From: Galbitalea sp036271795
Lineage (GTDB): Bacteria; Actinomycetota; Actinomycetes; Actinomycetales; Microbacteriaceae
DNA length: 21,783 bases
NCBI GenBank assembly: GCA_036271795.1
Contig: DATAZY010000053.1
Coordinates: forward strand, 1 to 21,783
Direction of reading: 5' to 3'
Both the position numbers and the translations under genes were made by a program. The notes beneath the pieces are model-generated. The model ran no database searches. It was not told the DNA's origin and saw only the letters and a program-made list of their open reading frames with translations. Of the stretch, positions 14,150-21,199 are shown one piece after another; positions within the stretch are counted from its first letter, which is position 1; the number at the start of each line of letters is the position of its first letter.

Positions 14150-14596
14150 GTGACGGATATCGGAGTTCCACTTTTCGTCAGGCTTCGCGATACGGGTCAA
14201 ACAATCGCCGATCCAAGGCAGGATGTGCGCGGACGAACCGTCACCGACGCAACGGGAATGATTGTCGGCAAGATCACCGCGCTCATTGTCGATGACAAAG
14301 AGTGGAAGGTCCGACTTCTCCAGATAACGTCCGGTGGGCGATGGGGAGCGCGAACCCGTACAGCCTTCCTGCCGGTCGAGGCAATCCACCACATCTCGTC
14401 GACGAATGTGCAAGTCGATCGCGCAAGTACGCACGTGTCTTCGGGACCAAGATACGATCCTCAGACGATTGACCAGATTGCGCTGTTCGCGCGCACCTAC
14501 GGGCACTACAACGTGGCCCCTTATTGGGACTGGCCACTCGATGCCCCCGCTAGCTCCGCGGGAGCTCGCAACCAGTCGACCGAAGCACGAAATTGA
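14150..14596 (+). CDS. PRC-barrel domain protein
   Basis: The 148-aa product starts at GTG 14150 (VTDIGVPLFVRLRDTG). A TTG at 14108 is possible but would begin inside the hairpin stem. Residues about 15-85 match the PRC-barrel pattern: DVRGRTVTDATGMIVGKITALIVDD, then a beta-rich part ending ARTRTAFLPVEAIHHI and VQVDRASTHVSSGP. The C-terminal tail (YDPQTIDQIALFARTYGHYNVAPYW) is rich in Tyr and Trp and is common in actinobacterial stress-type PRC proteins. PRC barrels are small beta-barrels used as scaffolds or regulatory modules; no enzyme activity is implied. Confidence 0.8.
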   Translation: MTDIGVPLFVRLRDTGQTIADPRQDVRGRTVTDATGMIVGKITALIVDDKEWKVRLLQITSGGRWGARTRTAFLPVEAIHHISSTNVQVDRASTHVSSGPRYDPQTIDQIALFARTYGHYNVAPYWDWPLDAPASSAGARNQSTEARN

Positions 14597-14676
14597 TGCG
14601 AGCACTTATCCCGCGGTCGTCCTGACCGGGACAAGCGCTGACCTCACGCGGCCCGCCTGACGTCTGCTGGATTGCG

Positions 14677-15078
14677 TTATCGAGCCATCGAGAATGCGGG
14701 TGCGAGATCCATCGTCACCTGGTAGTCCACGATCTCGTCATGAGCAATCCAGATGACGGTTACGCACGGCAGGTCGACCTCGGTGCCTGCGGGGTCGGCG
14801 GTCGAGATTGTGAACCGGCAGAAGAGCTGATCCCCGAGATGGGCGATCTGGTCGACCGTATGACGCACCCAGGGCAGCGAGTTGGCAGCTCCTTCTGTCG
14901 CGGTGAGCACGGCGGAGCGCCCAATCGTTGCTGCGCTGTTGCCGAACCGGTAGCGTGCGTCCGCAGCGAACCAGGAGGCGAATCCTTCGGCATCTCCCCG
15001 GTCAACGGCCGCGCACATGGCCGCGACCATGCGATCACGGCCGGCTGAGTCCGCCGGAACCGGCCCGGATACAGTCAC
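14677..15078 (-). CDS. SnoaL/NTF2-like protein
   Basis: This 133-aa protein has the cone-shaped NTF2 fold pattern: an N-terminal helix DRMVAAMCAAVDRGDAEGFASWF, then DARYRFGNS, IGRSAVLTATEGA and the final strands CVTVIWIAHDEIVDYQVTMDLAPAF. Members include SnoaL-like cyclases, isomerases and hydratases, and the fold alone does not set the reaction. The GTG start overlaps the cupin stop (GTGA), so it is the last gene of the minus-strand IclR/FMO/cupin unit. A role on an intermediate made by the FMO or cupin is likely but inferred. Confidence 0.75.
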   Translation of the reverse strand: MTVSGPVPADSAGRDRMVAAMCAAVDRGDAEGFASWFAADARYRFGNSAATIGRSAVLTATEGAANSLPWVRHTVDQIAHLGDQLFCRFTISTADPAGTEVDLPCVTVIWIAHDEIVDYQVTMDLAPAFSMAR

Positions 15079-15551
15079 TCGGGTTTCTTCTGAAGCGACA
15101 GTCCGAACTTGTCCATGACCTCGGCCACGAGCTTCATGTCGCGTCCAGGCGGAAGCTGGCTGAGCCCACGGTAGTAGTTCTCGAGTCCGGGAGGTGAGAC
15201 GACTGCGATGATGCGAGTCTCCTCATCGAACGGGTTGTGGAACATGTGCGGCACGCCGCGCGGCATGAGCAGAGCGGAGCCAGGCGTGAGGATGTGCTCC
15301 TTGCCGTCGAGTTCGATCCGCACCTTGCCCTTAACGCAGATGAAGAGTTCGTCTTCGCGAGAGTGGATGTGGGTTGGCGGCCCACCGAGACCGACGGGCA
15401 CAACGTATTCGAACAGCGAGTATGCCCCGTTGGTCTGCTCGGCGGTCATCTTGACATAGATGCCGAGTCCGATCGCTCCGACATTTTCGCCGGCACCCGG
15501 CTCGAGGACGTGATGCTCGGTCTGTGCTGGGCTGTCCTGCTGGATGGTCAT
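15075..15551 (-). CDS. Cupin-domain protein (quercetinase-like small cupin)
   Basis: The 158-aa product starts at ATG 15551, with AAGGAG seven bases upstream. One cupin barrel is seen. Motif 1 is PPTHIHSREDELFICVKGKV, with His61, His63 and Glu67 as metal ligands. Motif 2 is PRGVPHMFHNP, with His102. This 3-His/1-Glu set fits a metal-dependent dioxygenase or isomerase. The C-terminal LPPGRDMKLVAEVMDKFGL region is typical of quercetin 2,3-dioxygenase-like single cupins. It lies 40 bp after the FMO gene and overlaps the SnoaL-like gene. The likely job is conversion of an oxygenated aromatic or enol intermediate; the substrate is unknown. Confidence 0.82.
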   Translation of the reverse strand: MTIQQDSPAQTEHHVLEPGAGENVGAIGLGIYVKMTAEQTNGAYSLFEYVVPVGLGGPPTHIHSREDELFICVKGKVRIELDGKEHILTPGSALLMPRGVPHMFHNPFDEETRIIAVVSPPGLENYYRGLSQLPPGRDMKLVAEVMDKFGLSLQKKPE

Positions 15552-15591
15552 TCGGTTCTCCTTGAATCTGGGCGGGTAGTGGTGGGTCGGA

Positions 15592-17142
15592 TCAGCCGAC
15601 GGCTGCGGTTCTGGCTGGGTTCGAAACAAGATCGCTCGCCTGCGCGGTCGCTGTCGCTTCAGGTTTCGGCAGGCGTGCAAGCACTCGCGGCGTGATGGTC
15701 CGATAGGCGGAGGGCGCTATCGGGTTGATCCAATGCGAGAACCGGACGGGAGCGGGGATGTTCACGTGAAGGTCGCCGAGCACCTCATCGACATTGTGCA
15801 TCGAGAACGGGATGATCTTGGTCCCACGCGAGTGGTGCCTGTTCGCCGCTTCGTCCATGAACTCGAGGTGCTCTGTGACAGCGGCTCGTCGTGCTCCCGC
15901 CGGTGGCAGCTCGATCCCGCCCGCCAGGTCCGCGGCGATCCAGACGGCTGCCATCTCGGCATTCAGCGGGCTGAAGAATGAGGAGTTGTAGCCGTTGAAC
16001 CACAGGCCTTCGATTTCGTTCGGCTTGATGTGGCGATACAGCATGAAGTTGTCGCGCTCGTCAAAGAGGGTCGAGGCCAGCTGGTCGTCGAGAAAGGGCA
16101 CTCCCTGCGTGAAGCCGGTCGCTTCCAGGACCACGTCAGCGGGAAGCACGGTACTGTCGGCGAGTTCCACGGCCGGCTTCCCGTTCACTGCGAGGAGTCG
16201 TGTGATCGTCTGGTCGCGGTGCACTCGGATGCTTCCGGATGCGACTCCCTCGAAGAACCCCTCGGTGGCAAGCCCGATGGCGCCCTTGACGATGTCCTCC
16301 ATCTGTCCCTCGGGCACGAGGCCGAGTTCCTTGAGGTGGAACTGACGCACGGAAACGGACCCGATCGAGTTCAGCATCCCTCGTCGAATTTCGTTGCCGG
16401 GTCCGTGCAGAAACTTCTCGAAGCCTCTGAGGTAGCGGTAACGGAAAAGCGATTCACCCAGCCGGGTGAGCAGCAGCATCTTGAAATTGACGACGTTGTT
16501 GATCTTGCGTGGCACCTTCCACAGCAGCTGGCGAGCGATCACGTCGGTACTCGCGGCAGCGTCACTGACCGCGACGGTCACGTCGCATGCAGACTTGCCA
16601 TAGCCCACCACGACGACGTGTTCACCGCGCACCTGGTCTGCTGACTGAAGTTCTGATCCGGCCAACAACCTGCCGCCGGCCGCGATGAACTCCTTCGCTC
16701 CCGGGAACGTCGGACGACTTGGCTCACTGAATACGCCGTTAGCGATGACTACGCCATCGAACGTTGACGAAGTGCTGCGCTGTCCGCCAACCGGGCGCGT
16801 GCGTACCGTCCAGTGGCCGTCGGACTGCCGTTCGATGTGCTCCACTTCGGTGCCCAGATGGATGTCTCCGCCGAGGTCATTCTGCCCGGCGTATGCCTCG
16901 AGATACTGCTGGACCTGCTCACCGCTCGGCCATTCGGGGACTGACTTGGGCATCCTGAAGTCGGAAAGTTCGTACTGGGCCTTGGTGCTCTGCGTCGATA
17001 GGCCGGGGTACCGACGCGAGGCGCTCCAGACGCCACCGACGTCATCCACGCGGTCGAACACGATCACCCCGTGACCCGCTTGCTTCAATACTTTCGCGGT
17101 GGCGAGCCCGGCGACGCCGGCTCCGACAATGGCGATGTCCAC
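15592..17142 (-). CDS. FMO/BVMO-like flavin monooxygenase
   Basis: The 516-aa product starts at GTG 17142 with GGAGG five bases upstream. An upstream extension to 17211 lacks conservation. FAD site: GAGVAG (7-12). NADPH site: VVVVGYGKSACD (176-187). The sequence between (DVGGVWSASRRYPGLSTQSTK) is typical of flavin-dependent monooxygenases of the FMO/Baeyer-Villiger type. The FMO fingerprint F-x-G-x-x-x-H-x-x-x-(Y/F/W) is degenerate. By my alignment it falls at Ala155, Gly157, Ala161 and Leu165, so the His is absent. Such proteins insert oxygen into ketones, amines or phenols. It may provide the oxygenation upstream of the ring cleavage genes on the other strand. Confidence 0.85.
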   Translation of the reverse strand: MDIAIVGAGVAGLATAKVLKQAGHGVIVFDRVDDVGGVWSASRRYPGLSTQSTKAQYELSDFRMPKSVPEWPSGEQVQQYLEAYAGQNDLGGDIHLGTEVEHIERQSDGHWTVRTRPVGGQRSTSSTFDGVVIANGVFSEPSRPTFPGAKEFIAAGGRLLAGSELQSADQVRGEHVVVVGYGKSACDVTVAVSDAAASTDVIARQLLWKVPRKINNVVNFKMLLLTRLGESLFRYRYLRGFEKFLHGPGNEIRRGMLNSIGSVSVRQFHLKELGLVPEGQMEDIVKGAIGLATEGFFEGVASGSIRVHRDQTITRLLAVNGKPAVELADSTVLPADVVLEATGFTQGVPFLDDQLASTLFDERDNFMLYRHIKPNEIEGLWFNGYNSSFFSPLNAEMAAVWIAADLAGGIELPPAGARRAAVTEHLEFMDEAANRHHSRGTKIIPFSMHNVDEVLGDLHVNIPAPVRFSHWINPIAPSAYRTITPRVLARLPKPEATATAQASDLVSNPARTAAVG

Positions 17143-17216
17143 GAGTCCTCCAAGTCCGTCACTGCGGTGTGGCGATGGTGCTACCTTCGTCGCGCGGGTT
17201 CGGCCATGCATCTTCG

Positions 17217-17235
17217 CGTCCCACTGTCCGGGACG
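17217..17235. repeat. Inverted repeat between IclR and FMO genes
   Basis: CGTCCC (17217-17222) and GGGACG (17230-17235) form a perfect 6-bp dyad with a 7-base spacer, 13 bp after the IclR stop and 75 bp before the FMO start. It is either a terminator-like hairpin after iclR (no T tract on that strand) or an operator for the FMO-cupin-SnoaL unit. Confidence 0.35.
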
Positions 17236-17247
17236 ATTTTCTTCAGG

Positions 17248-18042
17248 CTACGATCGTTGCGAATAGGCGCGCGTCGCTGCCGCCCCGGCCAGCTGCACCG
17301 CGGTGGCGAGCCGCTCGGGCTTGATCAGAGTCGCGGGCCCCGTCACGGAGAGAGCCGCCGCGACCTCACCCCGCGAATCGAAGACGGGGGCCGCTACGCA
17401 GTTGATGGCGATGTTGCCCTCTTCGCGGTCCGCCGCCCACCCGCGAGCGCGAACGGACTCCAGTTCGGCGCGCCAGTCCGATTCCGACGTAATGGTCTTG
17501 GATGTTCGACTGCGCAACCCGTCGCGCAGAACCGAATCGACGATGGCCGCGTCGGAGTGGGAAAGGATGACGCGACCGAGCGCCGAACAGTGCGCGGGAA
17601 TCATCGAACCAACCTGCGAGAGCATGGGCATCCGGCGGTGTCCACTGATTTTTTCCACAATCAGCACATTCACGCCTTCGAGGACGCCGAGCTGTACGGC
17701 GGTCTGGGCGGCGGCATACAGATCCTGCATGAACGGCAGCGCCGCTTCACGCAACTCCCTGCGCACGGCGACCAGGCCGGAGAGCTCAAAGATTCGAGTG
17801 CCGACGCGATAGCGGTCAACCGGCTTGTCAAGCCAGCCAAGTTTGATCATCCGATCGGCGGTTCGATGGACCGTGGATCGAGGTAACCCAGAGCGCCGCA
17901 CGAGCGCGGCAAGGGTGAGTTCCCGGTGAACCTCGTCGAATGCGTCGAAGATCGCGGCCGCGCGGTCGAGGCCAGCGGCGGGCGCGGGCGAACCGCCCAA
18001 GCTATCCCGGTCAGTGGGACTGGAAGTTGTCTGCTCTACCAT
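17248..18042 (-). CDS. IclR-family transcriptional regulator
   Basis: The 264-aa product has an N-terminal winged helix, RELTLAALVRRSGLPRSTVHRTADRMIKLGWL (about 40-71). The IclR effector domain follows: AAQTAVQLGVLEGVNVLIVEKISG, the SALGRVILSH helix, GLRSRTSKTIT, GWAADREEGNIAINCVAAPVFDSRGEVAAALSVTGP. This is a standard IclR length and layout. IclR proteins of this kind often control aromatic catabolic genes and bind a pathway compound. It lies between the two arms of the catabolic locus, divergent from the SDR gene with 39 bp between starts, so it almost certainly controls that promoter. Confidence 0.93.
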   Translation of the reverse strand: MVEQTTSSPTDRDSLGGSPAPAAGLDRAAAIFDAFDEVHRELTLAALVRRSGLPRSTVHRTADRMIKLGWLDKPVDRYRVGTRIFELSGLVAVRRELREAALPFMQDLYAAAQTAVQLGVLEGVNVLIVEKISGHRRMPMLSQVGSMIPAHCSALGRVILSHSDAAIVDSVLRDGLRSRTSKTITSESDWRAELESVRARGWAADREEGNIAINCVAAPVFDSRGEVAAALSVTGPATLIKPERLATAVQLAGAAATRAYSQRS

Positions 18043-18081
18043 GAGCCATCACTCTAAACCCATCACAGATCTGGAGACCGT
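18043..18081. promoter_or_regulatory. Compact divergent promoter region of the IclR/SDR arms
   Basis: Only 39 bp separate the two start codons. CCATCAC occurs twice in direct orientation (18046-18052 and 18060-18066, 14 bp apart), and GGAGA (18073-18077) serves the SDR gene. The promoters must run into the coding regions. The direct repeat is a candidate IclR site. Confidence 0.4.
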
Positions 18082-18867
18082 GTGAGCCCCACAATGAAGC
18101 CCATCGCCATCGTCGGCGGCGGGTCAGCCGGAATCGGAATGGCAACAGGACGAGCGCTGGCGCTCGCGGGAAACCGCGTGGTGCTGGTTGGGAGACAGCT
18201 TGGTTCGCTGCAGGAAGCAGCGGAGAAGATCTCCGTGGAGACAGGAGCAGAGGTGAACGTGGCAGTGCATGACCTCGCGCGAGCCGACGACACCGCGGTG
18301 TTCCTCGATGACGTCACGACCCAATTCGGCGATCCGGAGATCCTCGTGCTCAACGCCGGCGGCCCTCCCGCGGGGCGGATACTCGAGCTCACCGACACGG
18401 ACTGGCGCACCGCGTTCGACCTCCTCCTGCTGGGACCGATTCGACTCGCTTCGCTGGCGCTGCCCGGCATGGCGGCACGAGGATTCGGGCGGGTGATCGT
18501 GGTCACGTCGACTGCGGTTCGCCAGCCCGAGCCGGTGCTCGCCGCATCCGTTGTCCTCAGGTCTGCGATGACGGCGGCCGCCAAACTCCTGTCCCTCGAT
18601 TACGCGGCCGACGGTGTCACGGTCAACTGTGTCGCGCCAGGCTCGACTGCGACGGGTCGGAGGGCTGCGGTCGTGGCGGCCCGAGCTGCGGCTTCCGGAC
18701 GATCGGTCGAAGAGATGTCCGCGGATGACGCATCCGGGATCCCCGCCGGTCGGCCCGCACAGCCATCGGAGATCGCCGACGCGATCGCGTTCCTGGCCTC
18801 CCGCGCCGCGAGCTACGTGAACGGCACGGTTCTCACCGTCGACGGCGGAAGGACGGTGACGATCTGA
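18082..18867 (+). CDS. Atypical short-chain dehydrogenase/reductase lacking YxxxK
   Basis: The 261-aa product from GTG 18082 has GGAGA four bases upstream; ATG 18094 is the alternative. The Rossmann signature GGGSAGIG is at 12-19, the structural NAG at 91-93, Ser143 in VVTSTAV, and the C-terminal VNCVAPGSTATGR and YVNGTVLTVDGG are typical SDR elements. The catalytic Tyr and Lys are missing: at the YxxxK place I see Ser156-VVL-Arg160. This matches the atypical SDR subgroup with Ser/Asn and Arg there, for which the chemistry is uncertain. It is the first gene of the plus-strand catabolic operon, and its stop overlaps the cupin start (TGATG). Confidence 0.87.
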   Translation: MSPTMKPIAIVGGGSAGIGMATGRALALAGNRVVLVGRQLGSLQEAAEKISVETGAEVNVAVHDLARADDTAVFLDDVTTQFGDPEILVLNAGGPPAGRILELTDTDWRTAFDLLLLGPIRLASLALPGMAARGFGRVIVVTSTAVRQPEPVLAASVVLRSAMTAAAKLLSLDYAADGVTVNCVAPGSTATGRRAAVVAARAAASGRSVEEMSADDASGIPAGRPAQPSEIADAIAFLASRAASYVNGTVLTVDGGRTVTI

Positions 18868-19361
18868 TGGCCACCAGCGGACCGGATTTCTCGCTGAGCG
18901 AATTCCTCGCATCCATTTCCGACACGGTCGAACCGGGCTCGGCGCGTCCGTTCGTCGTGCACGCCGACGAACTCGAGACGTTACCGGCGAACCAGGTGCA
19001 CAACCCGAGCAAGCTCTCGGTCGCTGGTCGCCTGCCAACTACAACCTTTGAGATCTTCCGCCAGGTGATCCCGGCGGGTGAGAGCACCGATATGCAGCGC
19101 CACCATCACGAGACGGTGCACTTCGTCATCGCCGGCGGTGGACACACCGAGCTCGAGGATGACAGCGAGCCGTGGACGACCGGGGACTTCATCTACACAC
19201 CCCCGTGGACCTGGCATCGGCACTACAACGACTCGTCTGACCTGGCGGTCGAATTCCTGACGATCGAAAACTCGAGGCTGCTTGGCCTGCTGGGCGTCGC
19301 GCGTCGGCAGAGCGCCGGCCAGGTTTCCGTCGACGAGGCACGTCGAACGTCCGGAGGTTAA
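18867..19361 (+). CDS. Cupin-domain protein, second in the locus
   Basis: The 164-aa product starts at ATG 18867, overlapping the SDR stop. The cupin metal motif is unusually His-rich: MQRHHHETVHFVIAGGGHTEL (His79-81, Glu82, His85). The second motif, GDFIYTPPWTWHRHYNDS, gives His117 and His119. The N-terminal roughly 60 residues are an extension without a motif. It resembles gentisate/hydroxy-acid dioxygenase-type half-barrels but is only half the usual bicupin length. It is not close to the cupin at 15075-15551. Its stop overlaps the next start, placing it between SDR and hydrolase steps. Confidence 0.8.
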   Translation: MATSGPDFSLSEFLASISDTVEPGSARPFVVHADELETLPANQVHNPSKLSVAGRLPTTTFEIFRQVIPAGESTDMQRHHHETVHFVIAGGGHTELEDDSEPWTTGDFIYTPPWTWHRHYNDSSDLAVEFLTIENSRLLGLLGVARRQSAGQVSVDEARRTSGG

Positions 19362-20269
19362 TGATGACGGCAACAGAACTAGCGTCGCGGCTGACGACCG
19401 TGCCCGATCACATCAGCATGTGGGCTGACCTGTGGGATCTCGATCACGAACTGCGTCACATCGACGTGAACGGCGTGCGGACCCGGGTGTTCCAGGCGGG
19501 AAGTGGTCCCGATCTGGTTCTGTTGCACGGCACCGGCGGTCACCTCGAGGCCTATTGCCGCGACATTGCGGGCCTCGCCGAGCACTTCCGGGTGACCGCG
19601 TACGACATGGTTGGGCACGGATGGTCCGATCTCCCCGATCGGCCGTACACAATCGACGTGCTCGCCGACCACCTCCTGGGGGTCGTGACCGAGCTTGGAC
19701 TCGAGCATCCGCACCTGTCTGGGGAGTCGCTCGGCGGGTGGGTAGTCGCCTGGGCGGCGGCGCATCACCCGGATCGATTCGGTCGGCTCGTCCTGAACAC
19801 GCCAGGCAACATCGCTAACAAGCCCGAGGTCATGGCCCGGATGCGCGACTCGACGCTCGCGGCCGTCCAGAATCCGGATGACGCGACCGTGCGAAGGCGC
19901 GTCGAGTTCCTGTTCCACCACAAAGAGTTGGTTACCGACGAACTCGTAAACGTGCGCCGCGCAATTTATTCGCGTCCCGGATATGAGCAGGCCATCCGCA
20001 ACACCCTGGTGCTTCAGGATCCGGAGATTCGCAAGGACTTCGCCTGGAGCCGTGACTGGGTCGAGCGAGTGGTGGCACCCACCCTGCTGCTGTGGACAGA
20101 CAACGACCCCACTGGGGGGCTCGACGAGGCCGAGCTCCTCCTCGACTGGCTTCCCGACGCCCGACTCCACGTCATCGAAGACGCGGGGCACTGGCCGCAG
20201 TGGGAGAAACCCAAAGAATTCCTGAACGCCCATTTCGAATTTCTCATCCTTGGAAAGGACCCATCATGA
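19361..20269 (+). CDS. Alpha/beta hydrolase, meta-cleavage product (C-C bond) hydrolase type
   Basis: The 302-aa product starts at ATG 19361 (or ATG 19364). The oxyanion segment LVLLHGTGG is at 52-60 and the nucleophile elbow GESLGG has Ser123. An acid lies in LLLWTDNDP (Asp247/249), and His277 sits in GHWPQWEKP. GHWxQWE after the acid is typical of MhpC/BphD-type hydrolases that cut ring-fission products to a 2-hydroxy-dienoate and a carboxylic acid. It is directly followed by the extradiol dioxygenase with an ATGA overlap, which supports this role. The substrate side chain cannot be read. Confidence 0.85.
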   Translation: MMTATELASRLTTVPDHISMWADLWDLDHELRHIDVNGVRTRVFQAGSGPDLVLLHGTGGHLEAYCRDIAGLAEHFRVTAYDMVGHGWSDLPDRPYTIDVLADHLLGVVTELGLEHPHLSGESLGGWVVAWAAAHHPDRFGRLVLNTPGNIANKPEVMARMRDSTLAAVQNPDDATVRRRVEFLFHHKELVTDELVNVRRAIYSRPGYEQAIRNTLVLQDPEIRKDFAWSRDWVERVVAPTLLLWTDNDPTGGLDEAELLLDWLPDARLHVIEDAGHWPQWEKPKEFLNAHFEFLILGKDPS

Positions 20270-21195
20270 GTGAGATCGTCGGTTTCGTCGGCATGTCACA
20301 CGCTCCGTTCGCGACAATGATGCCGCCAGAATCCCCCGAAGCGCCCGGTGGTGCCTTCATGGCGGATGCGGCACGTGTCGCTCGCGCGGTCGCTCGCCTC
20401 GCCCCGGACGTGATCATTGCCATCGGGCCGGACCACTTCCACGGCAACTTCTACGACGTCATGCCGCCCTTCGTGCTCGGGGTCGAATCGGCGTCGGGTT
20501 TCGGCGACTTCGGTACTTTTGAAGGTTCAGTGCCGGTCGCGAGTGACCTGGCCTGGGCCATCCACTCTGCACTCACTGCCGCAGACTTCGATATCGCGCT
20601 CTCCTACGACCTCACCCTCGATCACGGCGTGATTCAAGGCTGGCAGATGATCACACCCGATAAGCCGATTCCGATCGTGCCGCTCGTCGTCAACACCGCG
20701 GCGCCACCGCTGCCAAGCCTTGGGCGCAGCGCGGCCCTCGGGGCCGTCCTCGGATCCGCGTTGCGCGCCTGGCAGGGCCCGGAGCGTGTGCTCATTTTGG
20801 CCAGCGGCGGTCTCTCCCACTGGCTCCCCAGCAACGACCCACGCGAACTCCCAGAGGAGCGTCGTGAACCGCTCATCCACGGCAGGTCGGACACGAGGGC
20901 TTTTGCGGCCGTGCGCGAACCGCGGGTTCGGGCGATGGGGGGCAATCCTGAAGCCAGGGTCAACGCGGAATGGGACACCTGGTTCCTCGACCAGCTGGTC
21001 GTAGGCGACGCGCAGCCGATCATCGATCTCGGGCACGATGGACTCGAGGAGCACGCGGGCAACGGTGGACAGGAACTGCGCACGTGGCTGATCGGAAACG
21101 CCGCCGCGCAGCTTCCCTTCGTCTGGACAAGCTACGAAGCCGTGCCAGAGTGGATCACCGGCATGGGTATTGGCACCAGCTTCGGGGTGGAGTGA
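20266..21195 (+). CDS. mhpB: Class III extradiol catechol dioxygenase, MhpB-like (LigB superfamily)
   Basis: The 309-aa product starts at ATG 20266, with GGAAAGGA upstream and an ATGA overlap with the hydrolase. It follows E. coli MhpB (2,3-dihydroxyphenylpropionate 1,2-dioxygenase) along its length: SHAP (His12), GPDHFHGNFYDVMPPF (His57), GDFG, ALSYDLTLDHGV (His120), GGLSH (His185) and the ending YEAVPEWITGMG. His12, His57 and the distal Glu are the usual Fe(II) ligands, and His120/His185 are acid-base residues. It cleaves a 3-substituted catechol beside the hydroxyls. The substrate here need not be dihydroxyphenylpropionate. Confidence 0.9.
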   Translation: MSEIVGFVGMSHAPFATMMPPESPEAPGGAFMADAARVARAVARLAPDVIIAIGPDHFHGNFYDVMPPFVLGVESASGFGDFGTFEGSVPVASDLAWAIHSALTAADFDIALSYDLTLDHGVIQGWQMITPDKPIPIVPLVVNTAAPPLPSLGRSAALGAVLGSALRAWQGPERVLILASGGLSHWLPSNDPRELPEERREPLIHGRSDTRAFAAVREPRVRAMGGNPEARVNAEWDTWFLDQLVVGDAQPIIDLGHDGLEEHAGNGGQELRTWLIGNAAAQLPFVWTSYEAVPEWITGMGIGTSFGVE

Positions 21196-21199
21196 CCTC

